This document shows positions 23,490-32,522 of a DNA stretch of 64,000 nt, in pieces. How positions within the stretch are numbered: the first letter of the stretch is position 1; each line of letters opens with the position of its first letter. The notes under the pieces are model-generated. The model was not told the origin of the DNA. It was given only the letters and a program-made list of their open reading frames with translations, and made no database searches. The translations under genes were made by a program, and so were the position numbers. The stretch lies in assembly GCF_002343915.1 (NCBI RefSeq), contig NZ_NETK01000001.1:1922001-1986000 (forward strand), written 5' to 3'. This DNA comes from Nannocystis exedens (GTDB lineage: Bacteria; Myxococcota_A; Polyangia; Nannocystales; Nannocystaceae).

Positions 23490-25819
23490 TCCTCGGCCTC
23501 CTCGCCCACCTCGCCGTCACCGCCCCGCTCGCGGCGCCCGCAGCCGTGGAGCGCCCCGGCCGCGCCGTCGCGCAGGGTCAGCTCCGCAGCGCCGGCGAGC
23601 GCACCCCCGTCGCTGGCGCGCGCGTCATCGCCACCGCGCGCCGCGGCCTCCAGTGGCAGCGCTCGGCCGTCTCCGGGCCCGACGGGCGGTTCGCCCTCGA
23701 GGACCTCCCCAGCCAGGACTTCAACCTCGTCATCGTCGCCGCCGGTCACCATCGACTCGAGCAACCGACCCCCGCGAGCTTCTGGCGCCGCCGCAAGCCG
23801 CCGGTGATCTACCTGCAACCCGTCGGCAACGGCGACTATCGCACGATCGTCCAGCAGGAGCGCGTCACCCGCCCGAGCGCGACCAGCACCCGGCTCTCGC
23901 CCGAGGAGATCGGCAACCTCCCCGGCAGCCAGGGCGACCCATTGCGCGCCCTACAAAATTTGCCCGGCGTCGCCCGTGTCCCGGGCGGCCTCGGTCTGCT
24001 CATTCTCCGCGGCGCCGCCCCCAATCAGTCGCAGGTGTTCTTCGGCGAGCACCCGCTGCCGCGCGCCTTCCACATCCCCGGCCTCGCCAGCGTCGTCCAG
24101 CCTGGCGTCCTGCAGAACCTCGAGTACGTGCCCGGCAACTTCTCCGCCCACTACGGCAACGCCGTCGGCGGCCTCGTGCACCTCACCCCGCGCGTCGGCC
24201 GGCGCGACGGCGTGCACGGCCACGCCAAGCTCGACATCACCTCGGTCGGCGCCCTGGTCGAGGGCCCGTTCGGCAAGGGCGGCTCGGTGCTGTTGGCCGC
24301 CCAGCGCGGCTACCTCGACCTGGCCCTCAAGGCCCTGCCCGACGACGTCGTCGCCGACGATTTCCTCGCCCCGCGCTACCACGATTATCAACTCATCATC
24401 GACCACCCGGCCGGCCGGGGCGCCACCATCACCGCCCGCCTGCTCGGCGCCCATGACACCTTCAATATCCCGGGCTTACAGGGCGGGTTCTTCCTGTCGA
24501 TGCAGAACGGCTTCCACCGCGTCGACCTCGCCTATCGCAAGCGCCTCGGCCGCTGGGACTTCCTGCTCGCGCCGGCCGTGCGTTTCGATCGCACCATCCT
24601 CCAGAGCGGCTCGTATCACCGCCGCCGCGGCGACGTCGTCGGCCTCCTGCGCGCCGAGGCCAGCGTGCGCCCGGTGAAGCCGCTCCACATCACCCTCGGC
24701 CTCGACACCCAGGTCGATCGCTACACCACGCGCCTCCGCTATTTCCCGTACATGGAGCCGCCGGTGGACGACTCCGGCCGCGGCCTCTTGACCACCACCG
24801 GTTTGTACCTGTCCTCGCAGCTCGACGTCGGCCGCTTTGCGATCATCGCCGGCGCGCGCCTCAACGCCTTCACCGGCGCCGAGAACCACGCGCTCGCGTT
24901 CGACCCGCGCGTGCTGCTGCGCTACACGCCGCACCCGCGCGTGCGGATCCAGCTGGCCACCGGCCTCTACTCGCAGCCGAGCCTGAACCGCTCCCTGGTG
25001 TCCGCCGGCCTGGTGTCGAGCTGGGAGGGCTCCCCGACCAACACCGTTTTCTACCCGCAGCTCATCCTCCCCGGGGCGACGCGGTTCCTCGATCCGCAGC
25101 TCGAGTTCGAGCCCACCGGCCGCCTCGGCGCCATGCGAGCCACCCAGTACAGCGCCAACCTCCACCTCGACCTCACCGATTCGCTCGACCTCGAGGCTAC
25201 CCTCTTTTATCGTCGGATCCGCGACAACATCCCGCCCCTTTCACGCGACCCTGTCCCCGCCCCCTTCGATCCTTCGGTGTCCGGGCCTCAGGTGCTCGCC
25301 AGCGGCTCGGTCACCCACGGCGTCGAGGTCATGCTGCGCCACGACCTCACCGCACGGCTCTACGGCTGGCTCGCGTACACGTGGATGCATTCGACCGCCA
25401 GCGCCACCTTCGCCACTCGGGTCGTCCGCACGCCCGCCGACTTCGACCAGCGGCACAACCTCGTCATGCTGGTCGGCTACAAGCTCCCGCGCCGCTGGTC
25501 AATCGCGGCTCGCTTCCGCCTCGTCACCGGGCTGCCCTACACGCCCTTCACCGGCGGCGTGGAGGGAGCGGACGGCTTCGTGGCGCCGCTCACGGGCGCG
25601 ACCAACAGCGACCGCATGCCGGTGTTCCACCAGCTCGACCTGCGCGTCGATCGCACGTGGATCTTGCACCGCTGCATCGTCGCCGCCTACCTCGACGTGA
25701 TGAACGTGTACAACCGCCAGAACGCCGAGGGCGTGCTCTACACGAGCACCTACGCCAGCACTCGTGCGGTCGTCGGCCTCCCGATCTTGCCGGTGCTCGG
25801 CCTGAAGATCAGCTTCTGA
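23486..25819 (+). CDS. TonB-dependent outer-membrane receptor
   Basis: The 777-residue protein starts at ATG 23486, overlapping the previous stop. A signal peptide (MILGLLAHLAVTAPLAAPAAV) is followed by a carboxypeptidase-regulatory-like domain (GARVIATARRG..DGRFALEDLPSQ), a plug domain (DPLRALQNLPGVARV, LLILRGAAPNQSQVFFGEHPLP, VPGNFSAHYGNAVGGLVHL), and a beta-barrel of about 500 residues with RYTPHPRVRIQLATGLYSQ, TQYSANLHLDLTDSLDLEATLFYRR and PADFDQRHNLVMLVGYKL. It ends in LGLKISF, with the terminal Phe used by BAM. No clear TonB box is seen. The coupled lipoprotein probably forms a complex with it; the substrate is unknown. No siderophore or B12 signature is nearby. Confidence 0.92.
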   Translation: MILGLLAHLAVTAPLAAPAAVERPGRAVAQGQLRSAGERTPVAGARVIATARRGLQWQRSAVSGPDGRFALEDLPSQDFNLVIVAAGHHRLEQPTPASFWRRRKPPVIYLQPVGNGDYRTIVQQERVTRPSATSTRLSPEEIGNLPGSQGDPLRALQNLPGVARVPGGLGLLILRGAAPNQSQVFFGEHPLPRAFHIPGLASVVQPGVLQNLEYVPGNFSAHYGNAVGGLVHLTPRVGRRDGVHGHAKLDITSVGALVEGPFGKGGSVLLAAQRGYLDLALKALPDDVVADDFLAPRYHDYQLIIDHPAGRGATITARLLGAHDTFNIPGLQGGFFLSMQNGFHRVDLAYRKRLGRWDFLLAPAVRFDRTILQSGSYHRRRGDVVGLLRAEASVRPVKPLHITLGLDTQVDRYTTRLRYFPYMEPPVDDSGRGLLTTTGLYLSSQLDVGRFAIIAGARLNAFTGAENHALAFDPRVLLRYTPHPRVRIQLATGLYSQPSLNRSLVSAGLVSSWEGSPTNTVFYPQLILPGATRFLDPQLEFEPTGRLGAMRATQYSANLHLDLTDSLDLEATLFYRRIRDNIPPLSRDPVPAPFDPSVSGPQVLASGSVTHGVEVMLRHDLTARLYGWLAYTWMHSTASATFATRVVRTPADFDQRHNLVMLVGYKLPRRWSIAARFRLVTGLPYTPFTGGVEGADGFVAPLTGATNSDRMPVFHQLDLRVDRTWILHRCIVAAYLDVMNVYNRQNAEGVLYTSTYASTRAVVGLPILPVLGLKISF

Positions 25820-25940
25820 CCGCTCGCGCTCGCATGGATCTGCTTCACCCGCGAGCGAGACCGCGGGAACTGGTGGGTGTGTCGCCTTTCGCCCCAAGTC
25901 CGCGGCGCCCGACGAGGCGCGGCGTGCGGCCCGGTTGCTC

Positions 25941-26624
25941 CTAGCGCGCGGGCCGGCGTCGCGCTCGACGGCCGGTCGCCTGCGGGTCCGCCGGACGCAC
26001 CGGCTCGGCCTCTGTCGGCAGTTCCGCCCGCAATCCTGCGGTGATCAGCCGCAGCCCGTAGTCGAAGCGCGCCTCGAGGTCGCCGTCGATCAGGTGCGAG
26101 AACGCGGCAGCGAGCTGAGGGAAGCGCGTCGGGTCGAGCGCCGCCCGCAGCCGCTGCGGCCCGGCGCCCGTCGTCGTCCGCAGCGCCTGCTCCTCGAGGG
26201 TGAAGCCGATCACGTAGTACGTGATCGTCCAGGCGCCCCAGGCGACCGCCCGCAGCGGCAAGCCCGCCTCGCGTAGCGCTCCGAGCAGCCGCTCGGAGAC
26301 CCGCAGCGTGTTCGGCTGCGCGACGTAGGTGCCCCCGAACACCCGCGCCCCGTCGCGGCGGGCCAGCAACGCCGCCCGCAGCTTGCCCGCGAGCTCGATC
26401 GCCTGGGCGAGCCCTGGAGCGGCTTCGGGCGGGCTCGCGCCGCAGTCGGCCAGCATCGCCTCCGCCATCGCCTCGAGCAGCTCCTGCTTGTTCTTGACGT
26501 GCCAGTAGAGCGTCGCCGCCTTCACGTTCAGCTTCTCGGCGAGCCGCCGCATCGTCAGGCCGTCGAGCCCGACCTCGTCCAGCAGCCGCAGGGCCGCCTC
26601 CACTACCTGCTCGCGTCGCAGCAT
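25941..26624 (-). CDS. TetR-family repressor (TetR_C-type ligand domain)
   Basis: The 227-residue protein has an N-terminal helix-turn-helix (VVEAALRLLDEVGLDGLTMRRLAEKLNVKAATLYWHVKNKQELLEAM), close to that of tetracycline-class repressors in the MRRLAEKL..AATLYWHVKNK segment. The larger C-terminal domain (GARVFGGTYVAQPNT, WTITYYVIGFTLEEQALR) fits the TetR_C tetracycline-repressor-like fold. It is divergent from an FAD monooxygenase gene, and a perfect 12-bp dyad lies between the two starts. The expected behaviour is repression of both genes, released by a small aromatic or antibiotic-like ligand. It converges on the TonB receptor gene, 121 bp apart. The Arg-rich C-tail is unusual but probably unstructured. 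Confidence 0.9.
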   Translation of the reverse strand: MLRREQVVEAALRLLDEVGLDGLTMRRLAEKLNVKAATLYWHVKNKQELLEAMAEAMLADCGASPPEAAPGLAQAIELAGKLRAALLARRDGARVFGGTYVAQPNTLRVSERLLGALREAGLPLRAVAWGAWTITYYVIGFTLEEQALRTTTGAGPQRLRAALDPTRFPQLAAAFSHLIDGDLEARFDYGLRLITAGLRAELPTEAEPVRPADPQATGRRARRRPAR

Positions 26625-26638
26625 GCGCTTGACTTTCT

Positions 26639-26666
26639 AACACTGTTAGAGAACTCTAACAGTGTT
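26639..26666. promoter_or_regulatory. TetR operator between repressor and monooxygenase genes
   Basis: AACACTGTTAGA at 26639-26650 and TCTAACAGTGTT at 26655-26666 are perfectly complementary around GAAC. The dyad ends 28 bp before the monooxygenase ATG and starts 14 bp before the repressor ATG, so it can block both promoters. Confidence 0.9.
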
Positions 26667-26694
26667 CGAGTTTTGACTCGACGAGGAGGTCCTC

Positions 26695-28200
26695 ATGAGC
26701 ATGGAGATCGAGGTCGCCGTCGTGGGCGCGGGCCCGGTGGGCCTGATGCTGGCGGCGGAACTGGCGCTGGCGGGCGTGCGGGTGCGCGTATTCGAGCGGC
26801 GGGCGCGACGGACGGAGCAGTCGCGCGCGCTCACCCTTCACCCGCGGAGCCTCGAGCTCCTCGACCAGCGGGGGATCGTCGACCGATTCGTGCGCCGAGG
26901 GGCCCCGATCCCCAGCGCCCACTTCGCCGTGCTCGACACGCGGCTCGACTTCTCGCGCCTGCCGACCCCGCACCCCTACACGCTCTTTCTCCCGCAAGTG
27001 CACACCGAGGAGCTGCTCGAGGCGCGGGCGCGCGAGCTCGGCGTCGAGATCGCCCGCGAGCACGCGCTCGTCGACCTCGCGCAGACCGACGACGCCGTCG
27101 CCTTGCGCGTCCAGGGGCCCGGCGGCGAGCTCGAGGTGCGGGCGCGTTACGCCGTCGGCTGCGACGGGGCCGGCAGCGCCGTGCGGCGGGCGGTCGGCGT
27201 CGACTTCCCCGGCAGCGCGACCACCCGCACGGCGATCCTCGGCGACGTCGTCCTGGCCGATCCACCCGCGCGCCCGGTCTCGCGGACGAACGCGCACGGC
27301 CTCCTGCTGCTGGTCCCCCTCGGCGACGGCGCGCATCGGATCGTCGTGATCGATCCGACGCGGGCGCAGGTCCCCCTCGCGGAGCCGGTCACGCTCGACG
27401 AGCTGCGCGGCTCGGTGACGCGGATCTTCGGCGCCGACCTCGGGATGCACGCCCCGCGCTGGCTGTCGCGCTTCGGCGACGCGACCCGGCTCGCCGAGCG
27501 CTATCGCGTCGGCCGGGTGTTCCTCGCCGGCGACGCGGCGCACATGCACTTCCCCGCAGGCGGCCAGGGGCTCAACGTCGGCCTGCAGGACGCGACCAAC
27601 CTCGGCTGGAAGCTCGCGGCCGCGGTCCGCGGCTGGGCGCCGCCCTGGCTGCTCGACAGCTACCACGACGAGCGCCGCCCGGTCGGCGAGGCGCTCGCGC
27701 GGAACACCACCGCGCAGGGCAAGCTCATGGACGTCTCGCCCGAGGGCCTGGCCCTGCGCGAGCTGTTCGACGAGCTCCTCGCCTTTCCGGCGGTCCAGCG
27801 CAAGCTCGCGGGCCTGATCAGCGCGATCGACGTGGCCTATCCCGACGCAGCCGGGACGCACCCGCTGGTCGGCCGACGCGTGCCCGACCTCGACCTGGCC
27901 ACCGAGCGCGGCCCGCAGCGCCTCTACCCCTCGCTGCACGCAGGCCGCTTCGTTCTGCTCGGTCGCGCCGGCGACCTCGAGCTGCGCGAAGCCTGGGCGC
28001 CGTGGCGCGATCGGGTCGAGCTCGTCGCCGCGACCTTCGCTGCGGATCCGGACGAGCTCGAGGGGGTCACGCGGCTCTTGCTCCGCCCGGACGGTCACGT
28101 CGCGTGGGCCGGGGACGACGCGTCGTCCCTGGGCGCCGTCCTGCCGCGCTGGTGCGGGCCGGCCGCGACCCGCGGTCCTCTCCCGCCCAGCTTCGAGTGA
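26695..28200 (+). CDS. FAD-dependent monooxygenase (rifampicin / polyketide hydroxylase group)
   Basis: The 501-residue flavoprotein has the PHBH-fold landmarks: GAGPVGLMLAAELALAG (dinucleotide-binding, about residues 11-27), GCDGAGSAVRRAVG (DG motif, about 154-167) and GRVFLAGDAAHMHFPAGGQG (GD motif, about 275-294), then LNVGLQDATNLGWKLAA. The C-terminal about 110 residues (HPLVGRRVPDLDLATERGPQR..) form the thioredoxin-like domain typical of large aromatic hydroxylases such as PgaE, MtmOIV and Rox. A strong Shine-Dalgarno (GGAGG) precedes the ATG. Divergence from a TetR gene with an operator suggests inducible detoxification of an aromatic compound or antibiotic; the substrate cannot be told from sequence. 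Confidence 0.92.
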   Translation: MSMEIEVAVVGAGPVGLMLAAELALAGVRVRVFERRARRTEQSRALTLHPRSLELLDQRGIVDRFVRRGAPIPSAHFAVLDTRLDFSRLPTPHPYTLFLPQVHTEELLEARARELGVEIAREHALVDLAQTDDAVALRVQGPGGELEVRARYAVGCDGAGSAVRRAVGVDFPGSATTRTAILGDVVLADPPARPVSRTNAHGLLLLVPLGDGAHRIVVIDPTRAQVPLAEPVTLDELRGSVTRIFGADLGMHAPRWLSRFGDATRLAERYRVGRVFLAGDAAHMHFPAGGQGLNVGLQDATNLGWKLAAAVRGWAPPWLLDSYHDERRPVGEALARNTTAQGKLMDVSPEGLALRELFDELLAFPAVQRKLAGLISAIDVAYPDAAGTHPLVGRRVPDLDLATERGPQRLYPSLHAGRFVLLGRAGDLELREAWAPWRDRVELVAATFAADPDELEGVTRLLLRPDGHVAWAGDDASSLGAVLPRWCGPAATRGPLPPSFE

Positions 28201-28659
28201 GACGGGGCGGCGGCCCTTCGACGTCGCCGGCGTGCGGTCCTGGTCGGACTCGTCGTCGTCGAGGTACGCCTGCGGCCACGTCGGCAGCTCGAGCCGGCCG
28301 GTCTGTTCGCTGCGGGCGAGATCGATGCAGTGCTTCTGCAGACGGCGACGGGGTCCTCAAGTCGCCTGCCGTTTGCACATGACAGCTTGAGCGGCAGCCG
28401 AGCTCGGTTGCCATCTCGGGCGGCCGCGTTCCGTTCTATTTGTCGCCCGTGCCTCCGTCGCGCGCCCGGAGCGACGGCGGAAATTGCGCGCAGAAGGCCC
28501 ATACCGCTCGCATCGAGGCGGCGATCTCGAGGGCGTGGTCAAAATAATCATTGTCCGGTGAGTCTCCGCAAGGATTGTGATTCCGGGGCGTACCTCGGCT
28601 CCGTGCGTTGATTGACGCGGGTCCTTCTCAGTCGGACTTCGGTGAGGTATCGAAGATCG
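28201..28659. other. Intergenic stretch between monooxygenase and kinase genes
   Basis: No supportable gene. Open frames on both strands lack motifs and continuity. No clear operator or hairpin was found; the last 20 bases carry a GGTGAGG sequence that may serve as ribosome-binding site for the kinase. Confidence 0.4.
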
Positions 28660-31600
28660 ATGGTCCCCGATTCGGATACCTCCGCCGGCCGCTCGGGCAG
28701 GTCGCACGTGCTCGCCGGCGGCGGCGAGATGGGCGCGCGCATGCGGGAGATCGACTGGGCGTCGACGCCGCTCGGCCCGGTCGACGCCTGGCCGCAGAGC
28801 CTCAAGACCTGCGTACGCATCATTCTGACCTCGCTCCAGCCGATGTTCGTGTGGTGGGGCGACGAGCTGATCAACCTGTACAACGACGCCTACAAATCGA
28901 TCGTCGGCGGCAAGCACCCGGAGGCGCTCGGACAGCCCGCCTCCGTGGTGTGGCGCGAGATCTGGGATCAGGTCGGGCCGCGCGCCGCGTCGGCAATGCG
29001 CCTCAACGAGGGCACCTACGACGAGGCGCTGCTGCTGATCATGGAGCGCTACGGCTACCAGGAGGAGACGTACTACACGTTTTCATACAGCCCGGTGCCG
29101 AACGACCAGGGCGGGACCGGCGGGATCATCTGCGCCAACACGGACGACACGCAGCGGATCATCGGCGAGCGCCAGCTCGCGCTGCTGCGCGAGCTCGCGG
29201 CCCGCACGGCCGACGCGCGCACGTGGGAGGAGGTGTGCGCCCGCGGGGCGGCGTCGCTGCAGACCAACCCGAAGGACCTGCCGTTCGCGCTGATCTACAT
29301 CGCCGACGCCGACCGGCGCCGCGTGCAACTGGCGGGGACAGCCGGGCTCCCGCGCGGCCACGCCGGCGCGCCGGAGGTCGCGTCGACGCTCGAAGACTCC
29401 GTGTGGCCGTTCGCGGAGGCGCTCCGCGGGCACGAGCGCGTCATCGAGCTACCGCCTGTCCTTGGGGACATCCCGACCGGGGCCTGGCCGCGGCCGCCGA
29501 CGCACGCGGTCGCGCTGCCGATCGCCCCGTCGGGCGACACGGGACGCGCCGGGGTCCTGATCGTCGGGCTCAACCCGTTCCGCAAGCTCGACGACAACTA
29601 CCGCGGGTTCCTGCAGCTGGCCGCCGGGCAGCTCGCGGCCAGCATCGCCAACGCGCAGGCGTACGAGGAGGAGCGGCGGCGGGCCGAGGCCCTCGCCGAG
29701 CTCGATCGCGCCAAGACGATCTTCTTCAGCAACGTCAGCCACGAGTTCCGCACCCCGCTGACGCTGATGCTCGGCCCGCTCGAGGACGCGCTCTCGTCGG
29801 CGAAGCGCCGGCTCGAGGGCGCCGACCTCGACACCGCGTACCGCAACGCCGTCCGCCTGCTCAAGCTCGTCAACGTGCTGCTCGACTTCTCGCGCATCGA
29901 GGCCGGCCGGATCCAGGCGTCGTACGAGCCGACCGACCTGTCGGCGCTGACGACCGACCTGGCGAGCGCGTTCCGCTCGGCCATCGAGCGCGCCGGGCTC
30001 GTCTTTGCGGTCGACTGCCCGCCGCTCTCCGAGCCGATCCACGTCGACCACGACATGTGGGAGAAGATCGTGCTCAACCTGCTGTCGAACGCGCTCAAGT
30101 TCACGTTCGAGGGCACCATCGCGGTCGCGCTGCGCCTGTACGGCGACCAGGTCGAGCTGACCGTCCGGGACACCGGCACCGGCATCCCGGAGCACGAGCT
30201 GCCGCACCTGTTCCGGCGCTTTCATCGGGTCCAGGGCGCGCGCTCCCGGACCCACGAGGGCTCGGGGATCGGGCTCGCGCTGGTCCACGAGCTCGTGCGC
30301 CTGCACGGCGGGACGATCCACGTCACCAGCGAGGTCGGCGTCGGCACGACGTTCACGGTCGCGATCCCTCGCGGCCACGCGCACCTGCCCGCCGAACGGG
30401 TCAACGCCCGCCGCACCCAGGTATCGTCGGCGACCGGCGCGGCCCCGTACGTGCAGGAGGCGCTGCGCTGGCTCGCCGGCCCGCAGCAAGGCGACGACGA
30501 CCTCGCCGCGGACGCGCTGGTGCCGGCGTCCGACCCGGCGCTCGACGCCGGACCGCCGGCGCGGATCCTGCTCGCCGACGACAACGCCGACATGCGCGAC
30601 TACGTCGGCCGCGTGCTGCAGCAGCGGTGGGTCGTCGACGCCGTCCCCGACGGCGCCGTCGCGCTCGCGACGGCGCTGGAGCGCCCGCCCGACCTCGTCT
30701 TGACCGACGTCATGATGCCGAACCTCGACGGCTTCGGCCTGCTCCGCGCGCTGCGCGAGGACCCGCGCACGCGGCGGGTCCCGGTGCTGATGCTGTCGGC
30801 GCGCGCGGGCGAGGAGTCGCGCGTCGAGGGGCTCGAGGCCGGCGCCGACGACTACCTCGTCAAGCCGTTCTCCGCGCGCGAGCTGGTCGCCCGCGTCGCC
30901 ACTCACCTGCAGATCGCCCGCCTGCGCGCGGCCGCGGAGCGCGAGCGGGAGAAGCTGTACGACCTGTTCATGCAGGCGCCCGTGCCGATCGCCGTGTTCG
31001 TCGGCCCGGAGCACCGCTACGAGGTCGCCAACCCGCCGTACTGCGAGATGCTCGGGCGCCCGGAGCTGGTCGGCAAGACCGTGCGCGAGGCGTTCCCGGA
31101 GATCGGCGAGCACGCCGTGATCGCGTCGCTCGACACCGTGCTGGCGACCGGCGAGCCCGTCCACGTGTTCGAGCTCAACGTCCCGATCATGCGCCACGGC
31201 GTCATCCGGGACGCCTACTTCAACTACGTCGCGCAGCCGATCCGCGACCCGAGCGACGCGGTCACCGGCGCCATGGTCGTCGCCTTCGAGGTCACCGAGC
31301 AGGTGCTCGCGCGTCAACGCGTCGAGCGGCTCTCCGAGGAGCTGGCGATCTCGAACAAGGAGCTCGACCAGTTCGCCTACGTCGCCTCCCACGACCTCAA
31401 GGCGCCGCTGCGGGGGATCGCCAGCCTGTCGCAGTGGATCGAGGAGGCGCTCGTCGACAAGCTCGACGAGGAGTCGCAGTCGTACATGCACCTGCTGCGC
31501 AGGCGCGTGATCCGCCTCGAGACGCTGATCGACGGGATCCTCCACTATTCGCGCGCCGGCCGCGTCCGCGTCGACGCGACCACCTTCGACACCGGCCAGC

Positions 31601-32022
31601 TGCTGGCCGAGGTGGTCGAGCTGCTGTCCCCGCCGCCCTCGGCGCGGATCACGATCGCCCCGGACATGCCGACGCTGACCGCCGAGCGCGTCCCGTTCCA
31701 GCAGGTGTTCCAGAACCTGATCAGCAACGCCCTCAAGCACGCGCACCGCGACGATGTCCGGATCACCGTCTCGTGCCGCGACGCGGGCCAGCTCTACGAG
31801 TTCTCGGTCCGCGACGATGGGCCGGGGATCGCGCCGGAATTCCACGAGAGGGTCTGGGGCCTGTTCCAGACGCTCGAGTCCCGCGACAAGGTCGAGGGCA
31901 CGGGAATCGGACTGTCGGTCGTCAAAAAGATCGTCGAGAGCCGGGGTGGCAGCGTCGCCCTCGAGTCGCAACCCGGCGCAGGCGCGACGTTCTTCGTGCG
32001 CTGGCCCAAGCGCCCCGGCTGA
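28660..32022 (+). CDS. Hybrid histidine kinase with two kinase cores (PAS-GAF-HK-REC-PAS-HK)
   Basis: The 1120-residue cytosolic protein is read from ATG 28660, preceded by GGTGAGG. Order: PAS-like domain (about 20-160; ASTPLGPVDAWPQSLKTCV, WWGDELINLYNDAY), GAF (about 175-340), HisKA with FFSNVSHEFRTPLTLMLGPL, HATPase (NLLSNALKF, DTGTGIPEHEL, GSGIGLALVHELV), receiver (LLADDNADMRDYV, VLTDVMMPNLDGFG, YLVKPFS), PAS (about 770-890), and a second HisKA (FAYVASHDLKAPLRGIA) with HATPase (NLISNALKHA, DDGPGIAPEF, GTGIGLSVVKKI). No membrane helix. The second core is of the type found in phytochrome-like kinases, and the next gene encodes an Rcp1-like receiver, its likely partner. The signal is unknown; no bilin Cys was identified. 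Confidence 0.93.
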   Translation: MVPDSDTSAGRSGRSHVLAGGGEMGARMREIDWASTPLGPVDAWPQSLKTCVRIILTSLQPMFVWWGDELINLYNDAYKSIVGGKHPEALGQPASVVWREIWDQVGPRAASAMRLNEGTYDEALLLIMERYGYQEETYYTFSYSPVPNDQGGTGGIICANTDDTQRIIGERQLALLRELAARTADARTWEEVCARGAASLQTNPKDLPFALIYIADADRRRVQLAGTAGLPRGHAGAPEVASTLEDSVWPFAEALRGHERVIELPPVLGDIPTGAWPRPPTHAVALPIAPSGDTGRAGVLIVGLNPFRKLDDNYRGFLQLAAGQLAASIANAQAYEEERRRAEALAELDRAKTIFFSNVSHEFRTPLTLMLGPLEDALSSAKRRLEGADLDTAYRNAVRLLKLVNVLLDFSRIEAGRIQASYEPTDLSALTTDLASAFRSAIERAGLVFAVDCPPLSEPIHVDHDMWEKIVLNLLSNALKFTFEGTIAVALRLYGDQVELTVRDTGTGIPEHELPHLFRRFHRVQGARSRTHEGSGIGLALVHELVRLHGGTIHVTSEVGVGTTFTVAIPRGHAHLPAERVNARRTQVSSATGAAPYVQEALRWLAGPQQGDDDLAADALVPASDPALDAGPPARILLADDNADMRDYVGRVLQQRWVVDAVPDGAVALATALERPPDLVLTDVMMPNLDGFGLLRALREDPRTRRVPVLMLSARAGEESRVEGLEAGADDYLVKPFSARELVARVATHLQIARLRAAAEREREKLYDLFMQAPVPIAVFVGPEHRYEVANPPYCEMLGRPELVGKTVREAFPEIGEHAVIASLDTVLATGEPVHVFELNVPIMRHGVIRDAYFNYVAQPIRDPSDAVTGAMVVAFEVTEQVLARQRVERLSEELAISNKELDQFAYVASHDLKAPLRGIASLSQWIEEALVDKLDEESQSYMHLLRRRVIRLETLIDGILHYSRAGRVRVDATTFDTGQLLAEVVELLSPPPSARITIAPDMPTLTAERVPFQQVFQNLISNALKHAHRDDVRITVSCRDAGQLYEFSVRDDGPGIAPEFHERVWGLFQTLESRDKVEGTGIGLSVVKKIVESRGGSVALESQPGAGATFFVRWPKRPG

Positions 32023-32108
32023 GCGGACCTGGCGCGGCTTGCTTTCCTCGCCGGTCACGCCGAAGCTGGCTCTTCATCCTCCCGACGCGCGCCACGAAAC
32101 GAGCCCTG

Positions 32109-32522
32109 ATGGACAACCGCGAGCTGCAAATCCTTCTGGTCGATGACGACGAGGTCGACGTCCTGACCGTCAAGCGCGCCTTCCTGCGCAACCGGCTGAC
32201 CAACCCGATCCACGTCGCCCACAACGGTTTCGAGGCGCTCGAGAAGCTGCGCGACGGCTCGCTGGGGCCGCGCCGGCTGGTGCTGCTCGACATCAACATG
32301 CCGAAGATGAACGGCATCGAGTTCTTGCGGGCCGTCCGCGCCGACCCGGCGCTGCAGACCACTTCGGTCGTCGTGCTGACGACCTCGAACGAGGAGCGCG
32401 ACAAGATCGACGCGTTCAAGCTCAACGTCGCCGGCTACCTGCTCAAGCCGGTCACGTTCGGCAACTTCGTCGACCTGATGGCGACGCTCAACAAGTACTG
32501 GACCCTGGTCGAGATGCCGTGA
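32109..32522 (+). CDS. Single-domain response regulator (Rcp1/CheY-like)
   Basis: The 137-residue protein is a lone receiver: ILLVDDDEVDVLTVKRAF (acidic pocket), LVLLDINMPKMNG (phospho-Asp), VVVLTTSNEERD (Thr switch) and GYLLKPVTF (Lys). The extended N-terminus and the NMPKMNGIEFL / KLNVAGYLLKP pattern match the Rcp1 group that partners phytochrome-type kinases. It sits 86 bp after the two-core kinase, and its stop overlaps the GTG of the next kinase by 4 bp (GTGA at 32519-32522), so it is translated together with that gene. It probably carries phosphate between the flanking kinases. Confidence 0.92.
   Translation: MDNRELQILLVDDDEVDVLTVKRAFLRNRLTNPIHVAHNGFEALEKLRDGSLGPRRLVLLDINMPKMNGIEFLRAVRADPALQTTSVVVLTTSNEERDKIDAFKLNVAGYLLKPVTFGNFVDLMATLNKYWTLVEMP

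Noticed and set aside
26695-28200. Naming the monooxygenase tetX or rox
   Set aside because: The fold and motifs fit the wider group, and the C-terminal thioredoxin-like domain excludes TetX; sequence alone does not settle the substrate.
28608-32522. 1304-codon plus-strand frame spanning the two-core kinase and the receiver gene
   Set aside because: In the kinase region it is the wrong frame (Arg/Ala/Pro-rich); only its last 137 codons, from 32109, are a real gene.
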